In this document: positions 25,409 to 36,072 of the stretch, piece by piece
Layout: each line of letters opens with the position of its first letter
Numbering within the stretch: the stretch's first letter is position 1
Assembly: GCF_014851815.1 (NCBI RefSeq)
Contig: NZ_JACVAJ010000002.1
Location: 434,001-498,000 of the forward strand
Direction of reading: 5' to 3'
DNA length: 64,000 nucleotides
From: Pseudoxanthomonas sp. PXM01
GTDB lineage: Bacteria; Pseudomonadota; Gammaproteobacteria; Xanthomonadales; Xanthomonadaceae
Translations under genes and position numbers: made by a program
Notes under the pieces: generated by a model
What the model was told of the DNA's origin: nothing
The model's database searches: none
The model's input: the letters and a program-made list of their open reading frames with translations, nothing else

Positions 25409-26053
25409 TTACAGCGCCCGATGCTTCGCTTCGCCGAAGAACGGCGTGTGGTGCGCGCAGTCGTTGAGGCGCACGACTTCAAGCTGGTCCACCGACGGGC
25501 CTTCCAGCAGGTTGAGCGTGGTCGGCGCCTGACGGAACGTCCACAGCTTGGCGATCGGCAGGCCCAGGATGCGGCACAGCAGGACGCGATTGACCGCATC
25601 GTGCGCGACGATCAGCAACGTATCGTCGTCGCCCAGGCCTTCGGCGGCACGCGCGAGGCCGCGCCACGAGCGGTCGAGCACCTGGCGCAGCGATTCGCCG
25701 CCCGGCATCAGCACGGTGTCAGGCTCTTCGCGCCAGGCGAGCAGGCGTGCGGGATCCTTGTCCTGGATCTCGCTGGCCAGCAGGCCTTCCCATTCGCCGT
25801 GCGCGATCTCCTGCAGATCCGGATCGGTCTGCAGCATCTCTGCGCGCGCATCGCCCAGGGCGAGCTTCGCGGTGAGCTGCGCACGCGATAGCGGCGACGC
25901 CACCGCCCGGTCGATGCGAACCTCCTCCAAACGCTGGCCCAGCGCCTTGGCCTGGCCTTCGCCGACCGGCGACAGCGGGATATCGATCTGGCCCTGGTAA
26001 CGGCCTTCAGCGTTCCACGGCGTTTCGCCATGGCGGGCAAGCAGGATGCGCAT
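25409..26053 (-). CDS. Histidine phosphatase family protein (GpmB/CobC-like)
   Basis: 214 residues. The catalytic RHG motif is at the N-terminus (MRILLARHGETPWNAEGRYQ), followed by DIPLSPVGEGQAKAL and SPLSRAQLTAKLAL. The acid residue lies in the EIAHGEWEGLL segment, and the second histidine in LIVAHDAVNRVLLC. It belongs to branch 1 of the superfamily, which includes broad-range phosphatases, alpha-ribazole phosphatase and cofactor-dependent mutases; the specific substrate is uncertain. It is the first gene of the leftward run ending at the DUF455 gene. Confidence 0.88.
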   Translation of the reverse strand: MRILLARHGETPWNAEGRYQGQIDIPLSPVGEGQAKALGQRLEEVRIDRAVASPLSRAQLTAKLALGDARAEMLQTDPDLQEIAHGEWEGLLASEIQDKDPARLLAWREEPDTVLMPGGESLRQVLDRSWRGLARAAEGLGDDDTLLIVAHDAVNRVLLCRILGLPIAKLWTFRQAPTTLNLLEGPSVDQLEVVRLNDCAHHTPFFGEAKHRAL

Positions 26054-26108
26054 GCGTCAGTGTGTCCATTCGGGGTAAGCGGTCCTGCTTCCGGCAGCCG
26101 GAAACGAA

Positions 26109-26137
26109 GACGGGAGCGGATGATACCCGCTCCCGTC
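26109..26137 (-). terminator. Terminator of the S46 peptidase gene
   Basis: An 11-base stem (left arm GACGGGAGCGG, right arm CCGCTCCCGTC) with a seven-base loop lies 27 bases past the peptidase stop. On the minus strand it is followed by TTCGTTTCC. Confidence 0.7.
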
Positions 26138-26163
26138 CCGTGCCTGCCGCTAAGTTGCAGGTG

Positions 26164-28332
26164 TTACTTGCCGACGCCCATTTCCGTCAGCAACTGCGGC
26201 GCCGGGTAGACCTCCTGCATGATCCAGCGCAGGTAGCGACCGTCCACGGCGATCATGCGGGTCATCTTCGGATCGAACACCCAGTTGGAGCTCACCGATT
26301 CCCAGTTGCCGTCGAAGGCCAGGCCGATCAGCTTGCCGTGCGCGTCGAGCACCGGCGAGCCCGAATTGCCGCCGGTGATGTCCAGGTTCGACAGGTAGTT
26401 CACCGGCACGGAACCGAGGCGCTTGTCTTCCAGCCCGCCGTAGCGCTTGGCGGCCACCGCATCGAGCAGCGCCTTCGGCGAATCGAACGGATCCTCGCCG
26501 GTTTCCTTGGCGACCACGCCTTCCAGCGTCGTGAACGGGGTGTATTCCACGCCGTCCTTCGGCGCGTAACCCATGACGTTGCCGAAGGTGATGCGCAGCG
26601 ACAGGTTGGCGTCGGGATAGACGAACTCGCCCTGGCTCTTCTTGTAGTCGGCCAGCGCCTGCAGGAACACCGGGCGCGCGGCCAGGTTCTCGCCGGCGCG
26701 CGTCTTGCGCTCCTGCTCCAGCTGCAGCAGCGTCGGCATCACCGCCACCGCGTACTGGATGGCCGGATCCTTGCTGGCCTCGAACGCCTTGCGGTCGGCG
26801 GCGAACCACTTCAGCCGCTCCTCGGTGCTGCCGAGCTGGGTGCCGGCGAGACGATCCAGCGCGCGCTTCACCGCGGCGGCATCGTTGCCGCCCAGCCAGG
26901 TATCGATGGCGGCCACGCGCTGGTTGGCCGGCAGCTTGAGGTACTCGTTCAACCAGTATTCCTGCAGCTGGCGGTCCATCGCGGCCACGTAACGGCGCTC
27001 GAGCTGCTTCTGCGCGCCCTCGATGGACGGCAGGTCGCGCTCCTGGTAACCCGACTCGCGCTCGGCGTTCGGCTTCTCGCGCTCGATCGACAGCCGGTAC
27101 AGCTGAGCGGCGGAACCGACCACCGCGGTGTTGTTGAACATCGCCAGCGTCAGGTCGCGCTCGCGCGTGGTCTTGTTCTGCTCGAGCAGCGCCAGCAGCT
27201 TGGCGTGCGCGTCGAGCGCGGGCTGGCCCTTGGCGCCCTGCCCCTTCAGCCAGGCCAGCACCTCGGCTTCCTCGCGCTGCTTCTGGCCGGCGGCGTCGAT
27301 GCGCTTGAAGCCTTCCAGCTGGCCATCGTAGTTCTTGCTGGTGTTGTTCCAGCCGGCCATCGTGTTGGCGTACTTCACCTGGATGTCGGCGTTCTTCTTG
27401 CCGGCGTCCTGCACCATCGCGATCTGGTTCTTGTAGTGGCGCGCGATGGTCGGGTAGGTCCACGCGGCGGTGTTGTCGAATTCCGCCGCGAGTGCGTAGC
27501 GGTTGGTCGAACCCGGATAGCCGGCGACCATCACGAAGTCGCCCTCGCCCAGCGGCTGGTCGGCGAACTTCAGCCAGTGCTTCGGCTGGTACGGCACGTT
27601 GTCCTTCGAGTACGCCGCCGGCTTGCCGTCCTTGCCGACGTAAGCGCGGTAGAAGGCGAAGTCGCCGGTGTGGCGCGGCCACATCCAGTTGTCGATGTCG
27701 CCGCCGTACTTGCCCACGCTGCCCGGGGGCGCGTACGCCAGGCGCACGTCCTTGATCTCCAGGTTCTTGAACAGCCGGTAGGTGTTGCCGCCGGAGAAGC
27801 TGTACAGGCGGCAGCGGAAGCCGGCATCGGCCTCGCAGTCGGCGATCAGCTTCTTCTCGAACGCTTCCAGCGCCTTCGTGCGCGCCAGTGCGTCGTCGCC
27901 GGCAGCCGCGATGGCGGCCTGCGCATCCTTGGTCACGTCGGTGATGTCATCAAGCACGAACACACGCGCATTCGGACCGGCGCTGACTTCGTCCGTGGTG
28001 GCCGGCGCGTTGAACCCGTTCTTGATCAGGTTGTTCTCGGCGGTCGAGTTCAGCTGGATCGCACCGTAGGCGCAGTGGTGGTTGGTCACCACCAGGCCGT
28101 TGGGCGACACGAAACTGGCGGTGCAGCCGCCCAGCGCGACCACCGCGCCCATCGGATCGCCGGTCAGGTTGGCCAGCTGCTGCGGCGACAGCTTCAGGCC
28201 CGCCTTCTTCAGCGGCCCGGCGATTTCGGGAAGCTGCTGCGGCACCCACATGCCCTCGCCGGCATGGGCGAACTGGGCGGCGAGCAGGGACAAGGGAACC
28301 GCGATGGCGGCGGCGAGCAGGTTCGGACGCAT
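26164..28332 (-). CDS. S46 family dipeptidyl peptidase (DPP7 / DAP BII type)
   Basis: 722 residues. A signal peptide ends at Ala24 (AAQFAHA, then GEGMWV), so the enzyme acts in the periplasm or outside. The chymotrypsin-like triad is His86 (VTNHHCAYG), Asp224 (RHTGDF) and Ser657 (GGNSGSP). Asn215, Trp216 and Arg220 (DNWMWPRHTG) bind the substrate N-terminus. Residue 675 in AFDGNWE is Gly; Gly here marks DPP7-like preference for hydrophobic P1 residues, while Arg marks DPP11. Length and numbering match, from memory, DAP BII of Pseudoxanthomonas mexicana. It releases dipeptides from the N-terminus of peptides. It is divergent from tdh with a 181-base gap. Confidence 0.95.
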   Translation of the reverse strand: MRPNLLAAAIAVPLSLLAAQFAHAGEGMWVPQQLPEIAGPLKKAGLKLSPQQLANLTGDPMGAVVALGGCTASFVSPNGLVVTNHHCAYGAIQLNSTAENNLIKNGFNAPATTDEVSAGPNARVFVLDDITDVTKDAQAAIAAAGDDALARTKALEAFEKKLIADCEADAGFRCRLYSFSGGNTYRLFKNLEIKDVRLAYAPPGSVGKYGGDIDNWMWPRHTGDFAFYRAYVGKDGKPAAYSKDNVPYQPKHWLKFADQPLGEGDFVMVAGYPGSTNRYALAAEFDNTAAWTYPTIARHYKNQIAMVQDAGKKNADIQVKYANTMAGWNNTSKNYDGQLEGFKRIDAAGQKQREEAEVLAWLKGQGAKGQPALDAHAKLLALLEQNKTTRERDLTLAMFNNTAVVGSAAQLYRLSIEREKPNAERESGYQERDLPSIEGAQKQLERRYVAAMDRQLQEYWLNEYLKLPANQRVAAIDTWLGGNDAAAVKRALDRLAGTQLGSTEERLKWFAADRKAFEASKDPAIQYAVAVMPTLLQLEQERKTRAGENLAARPVFLQALADYKKSQGEFVYPDANLSLRITFGNVMGYAPKDGVEYTPFTTLEGVVAKETGEDPFDSPKALLDAVAAKRYGGLEDKRLGSVPVNYLSNLDITGGNSGSPVLDAHGKLIGLAFDGNWESVSSNWVFDPKMTRMIAVDGRYLRWIMQEVYPAPQLLTEMGVGK

Positions 28333-28513
28333 GGAAACCCCGGGTCTGGCAGGAAAGTTCCGATTGTAATGAACCTGTCACCGCGGCCGACCCATGACTT
28401 TCGTCCTAGGAAGACGGACGCCCGCAGGGTCCGGCGTGTCAAGGCGCCCTGCAACAGGGCGCCGTGGAGGCGGGGCGTATAATCCGCGCCCTCATTCCCT
28501 GGATCGACGCCCG

Positions 28514-29548
28514 ATGGCACAGACGATGAAGGCGCTGGTGAAGCGCGAGGCCGGCAAAGGCATCTGGATGGAGGAACTGCCCGTCCCTCAGCCCGGCCCC
28601 AACGAGGTGCTGATCAAGCTGGAGAAGACCGCCATCTGCGGCACCGACCTGCACATCTACCTGTGGGACGAGTGGAGCCAGCGCACCATCAAGCCCGGCC
28701 TGACCATCGGCCACGAGTTCGTGGGGCGCATCGCGCAGCTGGGCTCCGCCGTCACCGGTTACGAGGTCGGCCAGCGCGTGTCCGCCGAAGGCCACATCGT
28801 CTGCGGCCATTGCCGCAACTGCCGCGGTGGTCGCCAGCACCTGTGCCCGAACACCGTCGGCATCGGCGTGAACCGCAACGGCGCCTTCGCCGAATACATG
28901 GTGATGCCGGCCAGCAACCTGTGGCCGATTCCCGACCAGATCCCGTCCGAACTGGCCGCCTTCTTCGACCCCTACGGCAACGCGGCGCACTGCGCGCTGG
29001 AGTTCGACGTGGTGGGCGAAGACGTGCTGATCACCGGCGCGGGTCCGATCGGCATCATCGCCGCCGGCATCTGCAAGCACATCGGCGCGCGCAATGTGGT
29101 GGTCACCGACGTCAACGACTTCCGCCTGAAGCTGGCCGCCGACATGGGCGCCACGCGCGTGGTCAACGTCGCCAACACCTCACTGAAGGACGTGATGGCC
29201 GACCTGCACATGGAAGGCTTCGACGTGGGCCTGGAGATGAGCGGCAACCCGCGCGCCTTCAACGACATGCTCGACTGCATGTACCACGGCGGCAAGATCG
29301 CGATGCTCGGCATCATGCCCAAGGGCGCCGGCTGCGACTGGGACAAGATCATCTTCAAGGGTCTCACCGTGCAGGGCATCTACGGCCGCAAGATGTACGA
29401 GACCTGGTACAAGATGACGCAGCTGGTGTTGAGCGGCTTCCCGCTGGGCAAGGTGCTGACCCACCAGCTGCCGATCGACGATTTCCAGAAGGGGTTCGAC
29501 CTGATGGAACAGGGCAAGGCCGGCAAGGTCGTGTTGAGCTGGAACTGA
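28514..29548 (+). CDS. tdh: L-threonine 3-dehydrogenase
   Basis: 344 residues. It oxidises L-threonine to 2-amino-3-oxobutyrate with NAD+. It is a zinc medium-chain dehydrogenase: catalytic zinc ligands are in [19 protein letters not shown] and GHEFVG, and the structural zinc site has four cysteines in [15 protein letters not shown]. The Rossmann motif is [19 protein letters not shown]. The ATG at 28514 gives the normal length. The next enzyme of the pathway, kbl, is 6.5 kb downstream on the same strand, separated by a porin gene and the sulfate operon. A bidirectional terminator follows. Confidence 0.96.
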   Translation: MAQTMKALVKREAGKGIWMEELPVPQPGPNEVLIKLEKTAICGTDLHIYLWDEWSQRTIKPGLTIGHEFVGRIAQLGSAVTGYEVGQRVSAEGHIVCGHCRNCRGGRQHLCPNTVGIGVNRNGAFAEYMVMPASNLWPIPDQIPSELAAFFDPYGNAAHCALEFDVVGEDVLITGAGPIGIIAAGICKHIGARNVVVTDVNDFRLKLAADMGATRVVNVANTSLKDVMADLHMEGFDVGLEMSGNPRAFNDMLDCMYHGGKIAMLGIMPKGAGCDWDKIIFKGLTVQGIYGRKMYETWYKMTQLVLSGFPLGKVLTHQLPIDDFQKGFDLMEQGKAGKVVLSWN

Positions 29549-29574
29549 TTCCGCACGCCCCCCGCGGCGAAAAG

Positions 29575-29600
29575 AAAAGGGCGCCTTGCGGCGCCCTTTT
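29575..29600. terminator. Bidirectional terminator between tdh and torF-like gene
   Basis: AAAAGGGCGCC (29575-29585) pairs perfectly with GGCGCCCTTTT (29590-29600) over a four-base loop. The A-tract and T-tract at both sides let it stop tdh on the plus strand and the porin gene on the minus strand. Confidence 0.92.
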
Positions 29601-29620
29601 CCGTTGCTATGCGGCTGCGA

Positions 29621-30325
29621 TCAATTGCCGACGCTGAGCGTCAGCACCACGCGATCGTCGGCGAACTTGCCGAACAGGTCGTCGCCCTTGCCGTTCGTGC
29701 CGACGTAGCCGAGTGAAGCCGACACCGCGCCCCAGCTCTTGCTGAAGCCCAGGTTCCAGTCCACGTAGTTCTCACCCAGCGCGTCTTCGGTTTTGTTGTA
29801 GCCCACGCCGGCGTTGAAGCTGTAGTCGTTCGGCAGGCCCCACTCGCCACCGGCATTGAAGTACCACGCGTCTTCATCGGTACCGCCGAAGTCGTCGCTG
29901 TAGGCCACGGTCAGGCTGTAGGTCTCGGCGAACGTGGTCTTGGTGATCAGCTCGGCGAAGTTGAGATCGGCCGCATCCGGATAGGTGTAGCGATTGACCA
30001 TCACGTCGAAGTTGACGTTCTCGCTGAAATCCACGTTATAGCCGACAAAGTAGTCGACTTCGAAGTCCGGCTTGTTGCCACCGAAATCGACACCCGAAGC
30101 CCACGCGCCCGCATAGAAACCGCCGGGGATGTTGAAGGTCAGACCGGCCTGGGCGGTCGGGTTCTCGTCCGACTGCGACACGCCGCGCCAGGCGTAGTCG
30201 GACGTCGCCGCGAGCGACCAGTTGATCAGCGGGGTTTCTTCTTCCGCGTCCTGAGCAAAGGCCGCCATGGGCAGGGACAGCAGCAGGGCGGTGGCAAGGG
30301 CGGTGCAGAGCTTGGCGGGCGTCAT
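29621..30325 (-). CDS. TorF family putative porin
   Basis: 234 residues. The signal peptide is MTPAKLCTALATALLLSLPM ending AAFA. The mature part is a small beta-barrel (INWSLAATSDYAWRGVSQSD, FNIPGGFYAGAWASGVDFGG, VDYFVGYNVDFSENVNFDV, YNKTEDALGENYVDWNLGFS), ending DDRVVLTLSVGN. The SDYAWRGVSQ signature and length match the TIGR02001/TorF family of outer-membrane proteins found next to ammonium or nutrient transporters. The substrate is unknown. It is the only gene on its transcript, with a shared terminator on one side and a 173-base gap to cysA on the other. Confidence 0.9.
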   Translation of the reverse strand: MTPAKLCTALATALLLSLPMAAFAQDAEEETPLINWSLAATSDYAWRGVSQSDENPTAQAGLTFNIPGGFYAGAWASGVDFGGNKPDFEVDYFVGYNVDFSENVNFDVMVNRYTYPDAADLNFAELITKTTFAETYSLTVAYSDDFGGTDEDAWYFNAGGEWGLPNDYSFNAGVGYNKTEDALGENYVDWNLGFSKSWGAVSASLGYVGTNGKGDDLFGKFADDRVVLTLSVGN

Positions 30326-30498
30326 CCGGGGTTCTCCTGGGCGGTTGGGGCGTTGGCCGTGAGTTAAACCGTCATCACGACTTCACGGTTTTTTAACTGC
30401 GCCCCGATAGTGCGCCGCACCAATCGCTCGCGTCAAGTGCTGGTTGACTTCCCCTGAAATTGGTTTCTTTTTCAATTAATTCAGCAGGTTACGTCGCA

Positions 30499-31566
30499 TC
30501 ACGCTGGTGCCGTTGCACCGTCGCGGGGAAACCAGCCGAACCGTTTTGGTGCCAAGCGGACCGTCTGCCCCGGCGCGGTGGTGGGTCCCTCGCGCTCGGC
30601 CGGCAGCTCGACATCCAGCTCGACCTCACTGCCGGCGACACGTGTGCGCAGACGCAGACGGGGCCCGGTGCGTTGGGCGCCGATGATCGTCGCCGGCCAC
30701 GCTTCAGGATGGGTCGCATCCACCAGGTGGAGATCCTCGGGACGCACGTAGACCTCCGCCTCCCCCCGCCCTGCCTGGCCACGCGGCCGCAGGGGCAGTC
30801 CCGCAACATGCAGGGCTCCTCCGTCCCACTGCGCCGGCACGCGGTTCACCGCGCCCACGAACGAGTACACGAAGGGGGACGCCGGCATATCGTAGGCATC
30901 GGCGGGACTGCCCAGTTGTTCGATGCGGCCGCGGTTGAGGATGGCCACCCGGTCGGCGAGTTCCAACGCCTCTTCCTGATCATGGGTCACGAAGATCGTG
31001 GTCAGTCCGGTGCGGTCGTGCAGTTCGCGCAGCCAGCGGCGCAGATCGCGGCGCACCTGCGCATCGAGTGCGCCGAAGGGTTCGTCCAGCAGCAGGACCC
31101 GCGGCTCGATGGCCAGCGCGCGGGCCAATGCCACACGTTGCCGCTGGCCGCCGGAGAGCTGCGCCGGATAGCGGGTGCCGAAGCCTTCCAGCTGCACCAG
31201 CGAGAGCAACTCGGCAACGCGCGTACGGATGGTCGCGTCGGGCACGCGGTCACGCCCCTTGCGCACACGCAGGCCGAACGCGACGTTCTCCTCCACCGTC
31301 AGGTGACGGAACAGCGCGTAATGCTGGAATACGAAGCCTGCGCGACGCGCCTGCACAGTGAGGCGTGTCGCATCCTCGCCATCGAACAGCACGCGCCCGC
31401 TGTCCGCCTGCTCAAGGCCGGCGATCACACGCAGCAGCGTGGTCTTCCCGGAGCCCGACGGGCCGAGCAACGCCAGCAGCTCGCCCTTGCGGATGTCCAG
31501 CGATACATCGTCCAAGGCGGCGAAGCTGCCGAAGCGCTTGACCAGGTGTTCGATCTTGATGCCCAT
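30499..31566 (-). CDS. cysA: Sulfate/thiosulfate ABC transporter ATP-binding protein
   Basis: 355 residues. Walker A is GPSGSGKTT (residues 35-43), the Q-loop is [18 protein letters not shown], the signature is [16 protein letters not shown] and Walker B is [12 protein letters not shown], followed by the switch [18 protein letters not shown]-terminal TOBE-type regulatory domain ([13 protein letters not shown]) is present. It powers sulfate import through CysT and CysW. The ATG at 31566 ([15 protein letters not shown]) lies 11 bases after the cysW stop. It is the last gene of the porin-sbp-cysT-cysW-cysA operon. Confidence 0.96.
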   Translation of the reverse strand: MGIKIEHLVKRFGSFAALDDVSLDIRKGELLALLGPSGSGKTTLLRVIAGLEQADSGRVLFDGEDATRLTVQARRAGFVFQHYALFRHLTVEENVAFGLRVRKGRDRVPDATIRTRVAELLSLVQLEGFGTRYPAQLSGGQRQRVALARALAIEPRVLLLDEPFGALDAQVRRDLRRWLRELHDRTGLTTIFVTHDQEEALELADRVAILNRGRIEQLGSPADAYDMPASPFVYSFVGAVNRVPAQWDGGALHVAGLPLRPRGQAGRGEAEVYVRPEDLHLVDATHPEAWPATIIGAQRTGPRLRLRTRVAGSEVELDVELPAEREGPTTAPGQTVRLAPKRFGWFPRDGATAPA

Positions 31567-31577
31567 GAAATGCCCTG

Positions 31578-32537
31578 TCAGTGACGGTGGTTGGCGGCCA
31601 GCGCTTCGCCGTGGCGCCATTCCAGCCAAGTCTTCAATACCAGTGTCAGCAGCGCGGTCAGCGCCAGCAGCGACGCGGCCGCGAACGCGGCGCTGTACGC
31701 GTACTCGTTGTAAAGGATCTCCACGTGCAGCGGCAGCGTATTGGTGCGCCCGCGGATGTGGCCGGACACAACCGATACGGCGCCGAACTCGCCCAGCGCG
31801 CGCGCACTGCACAACAGCACGCCGTACAGCAGCGCCCAGCGGATGTTCGGCAACGTCACCCGCCAGAACGTCTGCCAGCCGTTGGCGCCCAGGCTGAGCG
31901 CAGCCAGCTCCTCGTCGGTGCCCTGCTGCTCCATCAGCGGCATCAGTTCGCGCGCGATGAACGGGAACGTCACGAAGATCGTCGCCAGCACGATGCCCGG
32001 CAGCGCGAAGATGATCTTCGGCAGCTGCAGGTGCAGATCGCCCAGCAGCGGCAAGGTGACATGCCAGCCCTCGTCGATCAACGAGTACGCCCAGCCCTGC
32101 GCACCGAAGATCAGCACGTAGATAAGGCCCGCCACCACCGGCGACACCGCGAACGGCAGATCGATCAGCGTCACCAGCCAGCGCTTGCCGCGGAACTCGT
32201 GCTTGCTGACGGCCCAGGCGGCGGCCACGCCGAAGACGAGGTTGAGCGGCACGACGATGGCGGTCACCAGCAGCGTCAGCTGTACCGCCGCCAGCGCATC
32301 CGCTTCGAGAATGGCGGCGACGAACGCGGTCCAACCGCCGCGCAGCGCTTCCACGAACACCAGTGCCAACGGCAGCAGCAGGAACGACAGCAGGAACCCC
32401 AGCGCACCCAGCACCAGCAGCACCTGCACCCACACAGGCTCGGTGGTGGCGGCATGGCGACGGACGGGACGTGCGGGCACTTCCACGGCGGACGACTCCG
32501 GGGGAATGGCGATGACGGCGGAGATGGTGTCGCCCAT
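31578..32537 (-). CDS. cysW: Sulfate ABC transporter permease CysW
   Basis: 319 residues with about six membrane helices ([57 protein letters not shown]). The ATPase-contact EAA loop is [24 protein letters not shown]. The N-terminal 35 residues are cytoplasmic and variable. It forms the membrane channel together with CysT. It begins one base after the cysT stop, consistent with translational coupling. Confidence 0.95.
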   Translation of the reverse strand: MGDTISAVIAIPPESSAVEVPARPVRRHAATTEPVWVQVLLVLGALGFLLSFLLLPLALVFVEALRGGWTAFVAAILEADALAAVQLTLLVTAIVVPLNLVFGVAAAWAVSKHEFRGKRWLVTLIDLPFAVSPVVAGLIYVLIFGAQGWAYSLIDEGWHVTLPLLGDLHLQLPKIIFALPGIVLATIFVTFPFIARELMPLMEQQGTDEELAALSLGANGWQTFWRVTLPNIRWALLYGVLLCSARALGEFGAVSVVSGHIRGRTNTLPLHVEILYNEYAYSAAFAAASLLALTALLTLVLKTWLEWRHGEALAANHRH

Positions 32538-32538
32538 G

Positions 32539-33399
32539 TTAGCCCCCTGCCCGCTTGCCGGTGCGCTGCAGGCGCGCTTGCAGGGTGTTGATAAGCAGCA
32601 GCAGCGCGAACGAGAGCAGCAGCATCGCCGCGGCGATCGCGGTGGCGCCTTCGTAATCGAACTCCTCCAGCTTGATGGTGATCAGCAGAGGCGCGATCTC
32701 CGAGACGCCCGGCAAGTTGCCGGCAATGAAGATCACCGAGCCGTACTCGCCCACGCCGCGCGCGAACGCCAGCGCGAAACCCGCCAGTACGGCAGGCCAC
32801 AACGTCGGCAACACCACATGGCGCACCGCCTGCCAGCGACTCGCGCCGAGCGTGGCGGCCGCTTCCTCCAGTTCGGTTTCGATTTCGGCCAGCACGGGCT
32901 GCACCACCCGCACCACGAACGGCAGGCCGATGAACACCAGCGCCACGCTGATGCCGAGCGGCGTGTAAGCGACCTTGACGCCGGCGGCCTCCAGCCACTG
33001 CCCGATCCAGCCGGTCGGCCCGTACAGCGCCGTCAGCGCGATGCCGGCCACCGCCGTGGGCAGCGCGAACGGGAGGTCGATCATCGCATCGAACAGGCGC
33101 TTGCCCGGGAAGCGATAGCGCACGAACACCCACGCGACCAGCGTACCCATCACTGCGTTGAACGCGGCCGCCGCCAATGCGGTGCCGAAGCTGATGCGCA
33201 ACGCCGCCAGCACGCGCGGCTCGGTCCAGATGGACCAGATGCCGGCCGGCCCCAGCCCGCTGGCTTTGGCGAACACCCCCACCAGGGGAATGAGGACGAT
33301 CAGCCCCAGCCAGGCCAGCGTATAGCCCAGGCTGAGGCCGAAACCGGGAATGACGCGCTTGGCGCGCGCCTTTCCCGGCCAGGGATGCACTGCCGCCAC
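32539..33399 (-). CDS. cysT: Sulfate ABC transporter permease CysT
   Basis: 286 residues from a GTG at 33399, one base after the sbp stop; longer upstream starts would overlap sbp. Six membrane helices are predicted, with [20 protein letters not shown] first, then [13 protein letters not shown] and the EAA loop [20 protein letters not shown]. It pairs with CysW in the sulfate ABC importer. The gene is also called cysU. Confidence 0.95.
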   Translation of the reverse strand: MAAVHPWPGKARAKRVIPGFGLSLGYTLAWLGLIVLIPLVGVFAKASGLGPAGIWSIWTEPRVLAALRISFGTALAAAAFNAVMGTLVAWVFVRYRFPGKRLFDAMIDLPFALPTAVAGIALTALYGPTGWIGQWLEAAGVKVAYTPLGISVALVFIGLPFVVRVVQPVLAEIETELEEAAATLGASRWQAVRHVVLPTLWPAVLAGFALAFARGVGEYGSVIFIAGNLPGVSEIAPLLITIKLEEFDYEGATAIAAAMLLLSFALLLLINTLQARLQRTGKRAGG

Positions 33400-33400
33400 G

Positions 33401-34417
33401 TTACTTCGCCTGGATCTGGTCGAACACGCCACCGTCGGCGAAATGCGTGGCCTGCGCCTTCGCCCAGGAGCCGAAGACGCCATCGATCGTCACCAGCTCC
33501 AGCTTGGGGAACCGCGCGATGTCTTCCGGCGCGGCGTACTGCGGATGGCGCGGACGGTAGTAGTGCTTGGCGGCCAGGCGCTGGCCCGTGGGCGAATACA
33601 GGTACTTCAGGTAGGCCTGCGCCGCCTCGCGCGTGCCGTGCTTGTCTACGTTGCGGTCGACCAGGGCCACCGGCGGCTCGGCGAGGATCGACAGCGACGG
33701 CACCACGATGTCGAACTTGTCCGGACCCAGTTCCTCGATCGACAGGAAGGCTTCGTTCTCCCACGCCAGCAGCACGTCGCCGATCCCGCGCTGCACGAAG
33801 GTGGTGGTCGAGCCGCGTGCCCCGGTATCGAGCACCGGCACATTGCGGAACAACCCACGCACGAAGTTGCGCGTCTTCGCCTCGTCGCCCTTGAATATCT
33901 TCAGGCCGTAGGCCCATGCCGCCAGGTAGTTCCAGCGCGCACCACCGGAGGTTTTCGGATTCGGCGTGATCACCGAAATGCCCGGCTTCACCAGGTCGTG
34001 CCAGTCGCGGATCTTCTTCGGGTTGCCCTTGCGCACCAGGAACACGATCGTCGACGTGTACGGCGCGCTGTTCTCCGGTAACCGCGATTGCCAGTTCGCC
34101 GGAAACAGCTTGGCGCGCTGGGCGATGGAGTCGACGTCGTACGCCAGCGCGAGCGTGACCACGTCGGCCTCGAGGCCGTCGATGACCGAACGTGCCTGCT
34201 TGCCCGAACCGCCGTGCGAGGTCTCGATGCTGACCTTCTGTCCTTTCGTCTTCTGCCAGTCGGCGGCGAACGCGGCATTGAACTCGCGGTAGAACTCGCG
34301 CGTCGGGTCGTACGATACATTGAGCAGCTTGATGTCCTTGGCGCCCGCCGCCGCCGCCAGGGTCAGGCCGATAGCGAGCAGTGCGTTGCGTGTATGGCGT
34401 CGGATGGAAGTCTTCAT
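33401..34417 (-). CDS. sbp: Sulfate-binding periplasmic protein
   Basis: 338 residues. A signal peptide ([20 protein letters not shown], ending AAAAGA) precedes the mature start [17 protein letters not shown]. The family pattern includes [18 protein letters not shown] (sulfate contacts), [31 protein letters not shown] and [11 protein letters not shown]. It delivers sulfate to CysT/CysW. It follows the porin gene by 16 bases and precedes cysT by one base, so all are in one operon that should respond to sulfur limitation through CysB, although no CysB site was identified here. Confidence 0.95.
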   Translation of the reverse strand: MKTSIRRHTRNALLAIGLTLAAAAGAKDIKLLNVSYDPTREFYREFNAAFAADWQKTKGQKVSIETSHGGSGKQARSVIDGLEADVVTLALAYDVDSIAQRAKLFPANWQSRLPENSAPYTSTIVFLVRKGNPKKIRDWHDLVKPGISVITPNPKTSGGARWNYLAAWAYGLKIFKGDEAKTRNFVRGLFRNVPVLDTGARGSTTTFVQRGIGDVLLAWENEAFLSIEELGPDKFDIVVPSLSILAEPPVALVDRNVDKHGTREAAQAYLKYLYSPTGQRLAAKHYYRPRHPQYAAPEDIARFPKLELVTIDGVFGSWAKAQATHFADGGVFDQIQAK

Positions 34418-34433
34418 GCGATGTCTCCGGGAA

Positions 34434-35900
34434 TCAGAAGGCGACCTGTAGTCGCGAGAACACGGCCTTTTCGTCTTCGCGATCCGCGCCTGCCGCGGCA
34501 CCGCCCTCGAACTGCGTGTCCAGGTAGTTGACGACCAGCTTCAGGTTGCTGGTGAGGTACCAGTTGACGCCGACCGTCCACGCCTTTGCTCGACGGGCGG
34601 ACACCGCGGGATCAGCGAACAGCGGAAATGCGCCATCGTCGATGTCGAGTTCGCCGTAACGGCCTACCAGTTCCCATGCACCCCAACCGCCGCCGGGGCT
34701 GAACGGGCTCGACGGTTTGACCACACCGCGATAGCTGGCGTCTTCGCCGGTAAGCACCCAGCTGGCAGTTGCCTGCCACGCCGTGTTCTCCAGGTCCGCA
34801 CGCGTGCCTGCCGCCGCACCGCTGGTGACCAGCAGTTCCTGCTTCGAGGCGATGTACTCGGCCAGCAGGCCGAAACGGCCACGATAGAGATACCCCTGCG
34901 GCGAGAAGCGGCTGTGCTCGCCATCCGCCGCGATCGCACTGCGGTAGTTGAAGAACTGCGCCTGTCCCTGCGTGCGATAGCGCGGCAGGAAGTTGTTGCC
35001 CGCGCCCTGCTTGTCGCCGATGCTGCCGGCAATGCCGAAGCCAAGGCCGGACCACGAACTGCTGGTGTTCTTGAACGGCTCGAAGAAGATGCGACCGGCG
35101 TACTCGAACTCGTTGTCCGGATTGGTGGTCGCGGCATCGCGGCCATCGGGCGCACCGTTGTAGACGCCCGCCACGTAGCTCACCCGTCCTTCGGCGAACT
35201 CGCCCTGCGCCTGGATGCCCAGGTCGCGGTTGGGCGCCAGTTCGGTGGGGAAGCTGCGCTCGATCAGGCCGATCGCGCTGCCGGACTGCAGCCGTTCCAG
35301 CCCGATCGGGCCCTTGACCTTGCCCGCGCGCAGCGTGAAGGCCGGATCCAGCTTCACGTCGACGTAGGCGTCGACGATCGTCGCACTGTCGCCGGCGAAC
35401 TCCGGCGTCAGGCGGAACGACACCAGCTTGCCCAGCGAACCCTCGATGGTCGGGCGGATGCGACGGAACAGGAACGTGTCGTTCTGCGGCAAAGCGTCGT
35501 CGTCGAGGAAGAAGCGCGCGTCACCCTGCACCAGCCCGCGCAGCTTGAACTCGAACTCGCCGTTGGCCGACCTGAGCGATGCACCCTTGTCGTTCACCGC
35601 GACCACCGGCGCGTCCTTGGCCTTGGCGGCGGTTTCCTCCTGCTGCAGTTCGAGACGACGTTCCAGGATGCGCAGGCGCTGGTCCAGGTCGCCCAGGGTC
35701 GCAGGACCCGACTCGCCCTCCGCCGCCACGGGCGCCGGCGCGTCGCCGACGCGGCGCTCCAGGGCTTCCAGTCGTTGCAGCAGTTCCTGCACGCTGGGCT
35801 GGCTCTGTGCGGATACGGGGAGGGCCAGCGAACAGGCCAACGCGCCGAGGATGGCGACGCCGCTGCCTTTCCGCTTGCGTGGGCCCGAGTGTGTCCGCAT
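34434..35900 (-). CDS. OprP/OprO-type porin heading the sulfate operon
   Basis: 488 residues. A signal peptide ([18 protein letters not shown]) is followed by a short coiled coil ([36 protein letters not shown]) that may trimerise, and by a 16-strand-type barrel starting [19 protein letters not shown] and ending VFSRLQVAF. Motifs [19 protein letters not shown] and [19 protein letters not shown] are typical of the phosphate-selective porin O/P family. The operon position suggests an anion porin for sulfate rather than phosphate. The ATG at 35900 has GGGGAAA upstream. Confidence 0.9.
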   Translation of the reverse strand: MRTHSGPRKRKGSGVAILGALACSLALPVSAQSQPSVQELLQRLEALERRVGDAPAPVAAEGESGPATLGDLDQRLRILERRLELQQEETAAKAKDAPVVAVNDKGASLRSANGEFEFKLRGLVQGDARFFLDDDALPQNDTFLFRRIRPTIEGSLGKLVSFRLTPEFAGDSATIVDAYVDVKLDPAFTLRAGKVKGPIGLERLQSGSAIGLIERSFPTELAPNRDLGIQAQGEFAEGRVSYVAGVYNGAPDGRDAATTNPDNEFEYAGRIFFEPFKNTSSSWSGLGFGIAGSIGDKQGAGNNFLPRYRTQGQAQFFNYRSAIAADGEHSRFSPQGYLYRGRFGLLAEYIASKQELLVTSGAAAGTRADLENTAWQATASWVLTGEDASYRGVVKPSSPFSPGGGWGAWELVGRYGELDIDDGAFPLFADPAVSARRAKAWTVGVNWYLTSNLKLVVNYLDTQFEGGAAAGADREDEKAVFSRLQVAF

Positions 35901-36072
35901 GACCGCATTTCCCCGCGTGAAGGCCCGTCGTGGGCCGGAGACGCGATGCTGCGTGCGCACATCCAAGCAGGGAAATGACGAAACTGGGGTCGCTTATGCC
36001 GTATCCGCATGACGCGGCAGGGGTGTTGCGAGCGACGGGTAGAATGGCGCCTTTCCCGCTCATTGCACCGCC

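Noticed and set aside
26062-28482. 806-codon open frame antisense to the S46 peptidase gene
   Set aside because: The opposite strand encodes a complete S46 peptidase with all catalytic residues; the antisense frame is a product of high GC content.
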